DNA of 10,462 bases, taken from positions 1-10,462 of the forward strand of contig SKKC01000398.1 of the NCBI GenBank assembly GCA_007121695.1, given 5' to 3'. The stretch comes from Spirochaetales bacterium (GTDB lineage Bacteria; Spirochaetota; Spirochaetia; DSM-27196; SKKC01). Position numbers and translations under genes: made by a program. The notes under the pieces are model-generated. The model had not been told where the DNA came from, ran no database searches, and worked only from the letters and a program-made list of their open reading frames with translations. This document shows, piece by piece, positions 5,610 to 10,462 of this stretch (position 1 is its first letter; each line of letters begins with the position of its first letter).

Positions 5610-6761
5610 TAACAGCCCATTGATGAGATCATTAATCCGTTCCCGATCACCCTGCGCCGCCCATTCAAGATGCGACGGCAGTACCGCAGAGGCAATCACA
5701 AGGCTTCGCCGCGCGGTACGCGTGTACTCGTCAAGTACGGGAGCGGCAGAATGGACGGCCATCAATGCGCCCCGGGACGCGACCGATATCTCATACTGAA
5801 AGGCTGGATCCCCGAGTGAAGCAATTAACTCCCGAACAATGTCGCGTTCGGCGCTCGACGGCGCCACAGCAGCGGCAACTATACGCCCAGGGATTATTGG
5901 CCTGCGAGGACCACTCAGGGGAGGACCACTAAAACGAAAGCGGCGACGGTCATCGACAGGAATCAGGGGACTGAAAAACGAGTCATCGAAGACTATGGCA
6001 GCATCGCCCTGTTGAAGAAAGGTGTACACGTCTTCCCGGGAGAACCCGTCACTGGAGCCCGGAATAACGCGTTGCTCAAACAGACTCTGAAAGCGCTGGA
6101 AGAGCTCCGGTAACGGCTCCGGAGGCGGAAGTGCAAGATCATTCTGAATCCACCGACCCAGTTCCACAGCGGACTGATCGCCGTACAGGCTTACGAACAG
6201 ATCAAACACGGTGCCATGCTGAAAACCTGGCATAACCAGCGCTTGCACGTTCTGATCGCGCGCTGCGGAAAGCGCCAGAAGAAACTCATCTACATCTGAG
6301 AATTGCAGTACCCCGGTTATTTCCCGGGAAAAATACAGGCCTCTCGGGCTCCACACAATCGGAACTGCATACGTCGTTGCTTCGTAACTCACTGCACCCA
6401 GAACAGCAGAAGGAAAACCGGACCCGAGCAGAACAGGAGCAATGCGTCCTTGCTCCATGAACTGTGTCAGGTAATATCCGGACGGACCAATAACTATGTC
6501 CGTTCCAGACCAACGACGACTGAAATCAGATTCGAGCTGAGCGAAACTGTGACTCCGTGTAATGCGCACATCGCGAATCCGTGTTTTTGAACCAAGTTCC
6601 TGTAGCATCGGGATCAGGATTTCGGACTCCGGGTCAGTGAGAATGACTAAAATCCGAACGATACCGCGTTCGCGCCACGCCACGAAGCCCCCAACCCCCG
6701 CACCGAGTACGAGGAGAAGAGCAAAAACGGCTGTAATCGTTCGTCTGCGGGTTGTCTTCAT
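5595..6761 (-). CDS. Membrane-anchored extracellular solute-binding-like protein
   Basis: This 388-residue protein has a basic N-terminus (MKTTRRR), one membrane segment (about 8-29) and a long extracytoplasmic part. It lacks a lipobox Cys, so it is either anchored by an uncleaved helix or cleaved by signal peptidase I. The body follows the family 1 (sugar-type) binding-protein layout: VRILVILTDPES (first strand), GTDIVIGPS near 87, YAVPIVWSPRGLYFSREI at 131-148, FLQQGDAAIVFDD at 248-260, and a late stretch with FQYEISVASRGALMAVHSA. I see these as fold signatures, not proof of a ligand. The ATG at 6761 shares one base with the stop of the giant Ig-barrel gene (TGATG), and no well-placed ribosome site exists (AGGA lies 13 bases away), so expression probably depends on coupling. 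A longer reading to 7022 only overlaps the upstream gene. No ABC permease lies beside it here. Confidence 0.75.
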   Translation of the reverse strand: MKTTRRRTITAVFALLLVLGAGVGGFVAWRERGIVRILVILTDPESEILIPMLQELGSKTRIRDVRITRSHSFAQLESDFSRRWSGTDIVIGPSGYYLTQFMEQGRIAPVLLGSGFPSAVLGAVSYEATTYAVPIVWSPRGLYFSREITGVLQFSDVDEFLLALSAARDQNVQALVMPGFQHGTVFDLFVSLYGDQSAVELGRWIQNDLALPPPEPLPELFQRFQSLFEQRVIPGSSDGFSREDVYTFLQQGDAAIVFDDSFFSPLIPVDDRRRFRFSGPPLSGPRRPIIPGRIVAAAVAPSSAERDIVRELIASLGDPAFQYEISVASRGALMAVHSAAPVLDEYTRTARRSLVIASAVLPSHLEWAAQGDRERINDLINGLLIPIP

Positions 6762-9700
6762 CAAAACACATTCGTCCTGAGCCCGAAGCCCAAACGGAAG
6801 GCTGTTCCGGCTTCGACATCCGAGGAGATGAACCACAGCTGGGCTTCGGTGTACAGCGAGTAGGTGTTGAACATGCGTAGCTCCGGGACGCGGACAATCG
6901 GGAACTCGAGCTGCGCGAGCATTCCCGCGAGTACGAGTCCGTCTTCTGTGAACTCTATGGTGTCGTCGCTCATGGTGAAGTACGAGAAATTCGCGCCAAG
7001 GGTCACTGCAGCAGAGAGCCACTCGAAGTCCGGCCCGAAGAAGAAACTCGCGGGAATCTGTGCAACGTTTGCCAGAAGCTTCGTGCCGATCACGAGCCCG
7101 GAAAAGCGTCCCGGTGGTGACAGTCCGACCTGTGCCTGAAGCCGAACGTTGTCGTCAAAGAAGGTAAGGCCGGCTCCCACATCCCAATAGGTCGCGCCGA
7201 GTACGCTTACATCGAGGTACAGGCCCTGAATGAAGCCTGGAACTTCATACCGTGACTTGTTCCCCGGACGAAGCGCGACCGCAACGTCTTCGAGCAGGTT
7301 GTCGTCGGAAGTAACGCCGACAACAGTAATCTCGTTGCTGAATCGTGCACGCTCTGCAGGAGCAATGAGTCTCACCATCGGCGGCTGTTCATCTATGGTG
7401 ACACTGTGACGTCTCGTAACGAGCGATCCGTCGGCGTATCGCGCGCGCACGACCATGTTCAGTCGACCATCGGGCAGTTCCGTCGTCTCTATGCGGTAGC
7501 GCCACGTATCGGTGCCGCGGGCGTCCTGCCACGTCGCTCCGTTGTCGAGGCTGACCTGCACTGCCTCGACGGCGTGTGCGGAGAGGATGCGGTCGCGCTC
7601 GCGTCGCGTGTCACGGTCGTCTCCCTCGGGAAGATCGATCGCATACCCGGCAGTACCGGTCAGAAAGGGTCGCTCGCGCACATAATCCAGAAACCCAGGT
7701 GCGTCAACGCGCAACCAGGGGCCTGTTTCTTCAAGAGACACAAGAACAGCCTCGTCGTCGTCCGTGTCCTGTCCAATCTGATCTTCCGTCCGCAGTCGAA
7801 TGGCGAGCTCGCCTGCTCCGACGTCGGCCGCCGACAGTGTAAACGAAGCGCGGCCCCTCGCGTCGGGTGACAGGACCTCGACGGGTCGCCCGTTGACGAT
7901 CAGGGTTACAGGTCCCGCATCGGGAGGAGACACGACAACTCCGTCGATTCTTCCGAAGTGGCTGCTGCCGGTTTCAGGAAGCAACACGGCCGGTCGCTCG
8001 ATTTCGTTCAACGCCGGGATGGTCACCGTACGCGACGCGTAGCTCAGGTTTCCGGCCTGATCGTCTGCTTCGACGATAATCGCGTAGCGCCCCGGTTCCA
8101 CGGATCGCGTGTCTATGGCGTAGACGAAGGGGCCACACTCGTAGAACTCGGTCAGTTCTTCCGCCGGGCTTCCTGCGTCGACATTCTGCAGGAAGATTCG
8201 TACGGAACGAATATTACAGTCCGCAATACGGCCGTCGACCAGAAGCGTTGTTCCGGCACGCTCCCCGTCGGCTGGCGACTGCAGCTCGATGCCGGGAGGT
8301 GTATTGTCTATGTTGATGATGGTCGCACGTATTCCGACGTCTCCCGCTGTGTCGTACGCGCGAACGAGCACCGAGTGCGTCGCGTCGTCGAGCAGTGACG
8401 AATCTACTGCGAGTGACCATTCCTCGGTTCCGTGCGCCCGGCGAAAACTCGCCCCGCTGTCTACGCTTACCCACACCGACTCGATTCCGTTCGGATCTTC
8501 GGCGGTACCGCGCAGTACGACCTCGCCTCGTTCAAAGCTCTCTATATCCGGATGCGTCAGTGCTACCACCGGCTCGCTTCGCGAAACTACGATGCGGCGG
8601 GTAATCGCTTCGCTCGGGGTCCCGCCGATGTCGAACCCGGTGATCTCCACAGAATACTCGCCGTCAGGATACGCCGATAGATCCAGTGCGACATCGAACA
8701 GTCCGTCGGTCGGTATGCGTCGCGGGTCTGAGCCGTTCAGGGATATTTCGATCGCCTCGGGCCGATCGTCGTCGAGCAGCACTCCAGCAACCCGGAGGGT
8801 CTCGCGCACGGCGTCGCCGTCCTGGGGAACCTGCACGAGCAGCTCGGGAATGTCTGCGGCTTCGTCTGTGGTAAGCGTAAACGACTGCTCGCCGGTGATA
8901 CCCGCATGCGTCTCTACGCGAAAGCGTACGGTACGCGCATTGTCAGTAACGGCGACCTGCTGCGACAGGAGCGCGTCCACAGGCAGCGTAATCCACTCGT
9001 CGGAGTCCGGAGCCTGGAACGAAACTGCCGATATCGACTGCAGGTTCCCGATACGTGCGATGACGGATATCTGTCCGTTTACCACGTCGTCGTCTCCCGG
9101 AGTCAGAAGCTGTATCCCGGGCACCTGACGATCGACGACAAAGGGAACACGCCGGACCGCGACGGCTCCCTCGTCGCTTGTCGCCTCGATTTCCAGGTAG
9201 GCCCGCCCATCGGCAGCCGGAAGAACGGGAGACAGCCGATGCGGTGTTTCGGAGGAAACGCTCCACGCGCCTTCGGTCTCGCCGATGACGACGCGGCTTC
9301 TGAGTTGCACAATGTCTGCAACAGAGTCTATTGCGACGTCGCGCGGTTCGAACTCCGCAAGTCTGCGGTTCACCAGATCATCCGGAAGTCCAATCCCGGG
9401 AAGCCGTGCGCTTTCGACGCGCGTTGGCCATTCCGCATTCCTTCGCGTGTCGCGCTCCCGCAATACAGCTGTGCGGATGCTTGCCTGTTCCTCGCGTTCC
9501 GGGGGAAGCTGCGCGTAGAAGCCTGCGATCTCCACGCTTCGATCGCGTTCGTTGACAAAGCGAATACGGAAGTCAACGAGGCCGGGATCGTTGGAACGCG
9601 GAAGCGAAACGGCAAAACTCCCGTCGGCTGCAATGTTCACGGTCGAGCTTCGTTCGCCAATGGTTACGTTCAGCCTGCCGCGTGCGACGCCGCCCACAAA

Positions 9701-10462
9701 CCCGACAAGCTGCGCCGCTTCGCGAGCCTCGAGCGCGAATCCCGCGGCGTACACGTCTTCCTGTTCGCCGCGTACAACGCGCGAGAGGGTAATGTCCGGT
9801 AGCGGTGTTGCAACGTCGAAACGAACGCGCTGCTCCGTTCCCCGGACGCCGTGACGGTCTATTGCAAAATAGCGTATTTCGTGCCGACCCGGCGACAGGT
9901 CGGGCAGGGGTACAAAGAACGACTGCGTCGCGGGCACACGTCGCTGTTCTCCGCCATTCAGCGTATACACAAGTTCTACTGGTCCATCATCATCCTCGAC
10001 ATGTCCGGCAAAATACGGCTGCTCGATCATTTCACCTTCTCGCGGGTGTACACGATGCACCACAGGCTCGTCACCAGCCGGATCGAGCGGCATGCGAACG
10101 CGTTCGGTACGTTCATTCCCGGCAACGTCACGCACGGTAAAATCGGCTGTGAGACGACCCCGGCTTCCCGGCTCGAGATCGACTGCCAGCGACCAGAAGG
10201 GGTCGCCGGGAGTAAGCGGAATCTCGCCGGACTGACCAGTACTGAGGCTGTAGCGAAGCGATTCGACACCGACTTCGTCGAAGACGCGCCCCGCCGCACG
10301 GAACTGCGCGTCGATGCGGTCGTCGTCAGTCGGGTAGATAATCTCGATGTCGGGAGGCTCGGTATCGACGAAAAAGAGCAGTGGTGTCGAGCCGACCCGG
10401 CCGGTCAGATCGGTCGCGACAAGGTTCCAGACCTGCGCACCCTGATCCATGTCGCGCGGGTC
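6761..10462 (-). CDS. Giant Ig-like repeat protein with C-terminal outer-membrane beta-barrel (5' end cut by window)
   Basis: At least 1233 residues are visible; the frame continues past the right edge, so the N-terminus and signal peptide are missing. The Met codon at 10450 is internal: it lies in the middle of a beta-strand-rich module (residues DPRDMDQG continue to the edge). Counting from that Met, Ig-like modules begin near 32, 128, 218, 440, 535, 625, 716, 818, 908 and a partial one near 1022. Many start with a PP(D/G/M)-I/V-x-L-x-x-P motif and carry 'S-L-D-N-G-A-T-W' or 'D-x-A-G-N' turns. Residues 315-385 are a non-Ig linker. From about 1065 to 1229 eight or nine amphipathic strands form a probable outer-membrane barrel ending AFRLGFGLRTNVF, with the terminal Phe expected for BAM recognition. 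Only two Cys occur, C745 and C772, both in one Ig module and able to form a disulfide. The protein is acidic. Function unknown; an adhesin or surface scaffold is an inference. Confidence 0.8.
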   Translation of the reverse strand, partial: DPRDMDQGAQVWNLVATDLTGRVGSTPLLFFVDTEPPDIEIIYPTDDDRIDAQFRAAGRVFDEVGVESLRYSLSTGQSGEIPLTPGDPFWSLAVDLEPGSRGRLTADFTVRDVAGNERTERVRMPLDPAGDEPVVHRVHPREGEMIEQPYFAGHVEDDDGPVELVYTLNGGEQRRVPATQSFFVPLPDLSPGRHEIRYFAIDRHGVRGTEQRVRFDVATPLPDITLSRVVRGEQEDVYAAGFALEAREAAQLVGFVGGVARGRLNVTIGERSSTVNIAADGSFAVSLPRSNDPGLVDFRIRFVNERDRSVEIAGFYAQLPPEREEQASIRTAVLRERDTRRNAEWPTRVESARLPGIGLPDDLVNRRLAEFEPRDVAIDSVADIVQLRSRVVIGETEGAWSVSSETPHRLSPVLPAADGRAYLEIEATSDEGAVAVRRVPFVVDRQVPGIQLLTPGDDDVVNGQISVIARIGNLQSISAVSFQAPDSDEWITLPVDALLSQQVAVTDNARTVRFRVETHAGITGEQSFTLTTDEAADIPELLVQVPQDGDAVRETLRVAGVLLDDDRPEAIEISLNGSDPRRIPTDGLFDVALDLSAYPDGEYSVEITGFDIGGTPSEAITRRIVVSRSEPVVALTHPDIESFERGEVVLRGTAEDPNGIESVWVSVDSGASFRRAHGTEEWSLAVDSSLLDDATHSVLVRAYDTAGDVGIRATIINIDNTPPGIELQSPADGERAGTTLLVDGRIADCNIRSVRIFLQNVDAGSPAEELTEFYECGPFVYAIDTRSVEPGRYAIIVEADDQAGNLSYASRTVTIPALNEIERPAVLLPETGSSHFGRIDGVVVSPPDAGPVTLIVNGRPVEVLSPDARGRASFTLSAADVGAGELAIRLRTEDQIGQDTDDDEAVLVSLEETGPWLRVDAPGFLDYVRERPFLTGTAGYAIDLPEGDDRDTRRERDRILSAHAVEAVQVSLDNGATWQDARGTDTWRYRIETTELPDGRLNMVVRARYADGSLVTRRHSVTIDEQPPMVRLIAPAERARFSNEITVVGVTSDDNLLEDVAVALRPGNKSRYEVPGFIQGLYLDVSVLGATYWDVGAGLTFFDDNVRLQAQVGLSPPGRFSGLVIGTKLLANVAQIPASFFFGPDFEWLSAAVTLGANFSYFTMSDDTIEFTEDGLVLAGMLAQLEFPIVRVPELRMFNTYSLYTEAQLWFISSDVEAGTAFRLGFGLRTNVF

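Noticed and set aside
8289..9802. Long plus-strand open frames opposite the Ig-repeat gene
   Set aside because: They are low-complexity Arg/Ser/Thr-rich shadows of GC-rich codons, with no start signals, while the minus-strand frame is open for more than 3.7 kb with repeated domains.
10448..10450. ATG at 10450 as the real start of the Ig-barrel gene
   Set aside because: No ribosome site or signal peptide is visible, the Ig module is already under way, and the frame is open to the window edge.

Overview
The window comes from a diderm (Gram-negative-type) bacterium of moderate to high GC. It encodes two lipoproteins, two probable outer-membrane beta-barrel proteins and a probable periplasmic solute-binding protein. 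The style (small hypothetical barrel proteins, a lipoprotein built from pre-peptidase C-terminal domains, a very long acidic Ig-repeat protein) would fit an environmental or saline spirochaete. That is an impression only; no marker gene here fixes the taxon.

Left block (1-2581, minus strand): a high-affinity zinc-type ABC uptake operon read right to left. It holds an ATPase (1798-2544), an ABC-3 family permease joined to it by an ATGA overlap (947-1801), and a lipoprotein with a 42-residue His/Asp/Gly tract followed by a beta-propeller-like body resembling the AztD zinc metallochaperone (runs off the left edge at base 1). A consensus TTGACA and a 23-bp imperfect palindrome stand directly before the ATPase start and look like a Zur-type repressed promoter. 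No substrate-binding protein of the cluster A-I type (ZnuA/AztC) is visible; it may lie to the left.

Centre (2598-5609): a small signal-peptide-bearing beta-rich protein, probably a small outer-membrane barrel (2598-3197, minus), is divergent from a two-PPC-domain lipoprotein (3404-4288, plus). A strong hairpin follows the lipoprotein. Next is an AraC-type regulator with a multi-pass membrane sensor (4441-5571, plus), whose promoter sits so close to its ATG that the mRNA is predicted to be leaderless. Small hairpins lie at its convergent junction with the next gene.

Right block (5595-10462, minus strand): a giant acidic protein, truncated by the right edge, with about nine or ten Ig-like modules ending in a C-terminal outer-membrane beta-barrel. 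Its stop overlaps by one base (TGATG) the start of a membrane-anchored, solute-binding-protein-like gene. The pair looks translationally coupled and is the least explained system in the window.

There is no RNA gene, mobile element or CRISPR array that I can support, and no gene-free stretch longer than about 210 bases.
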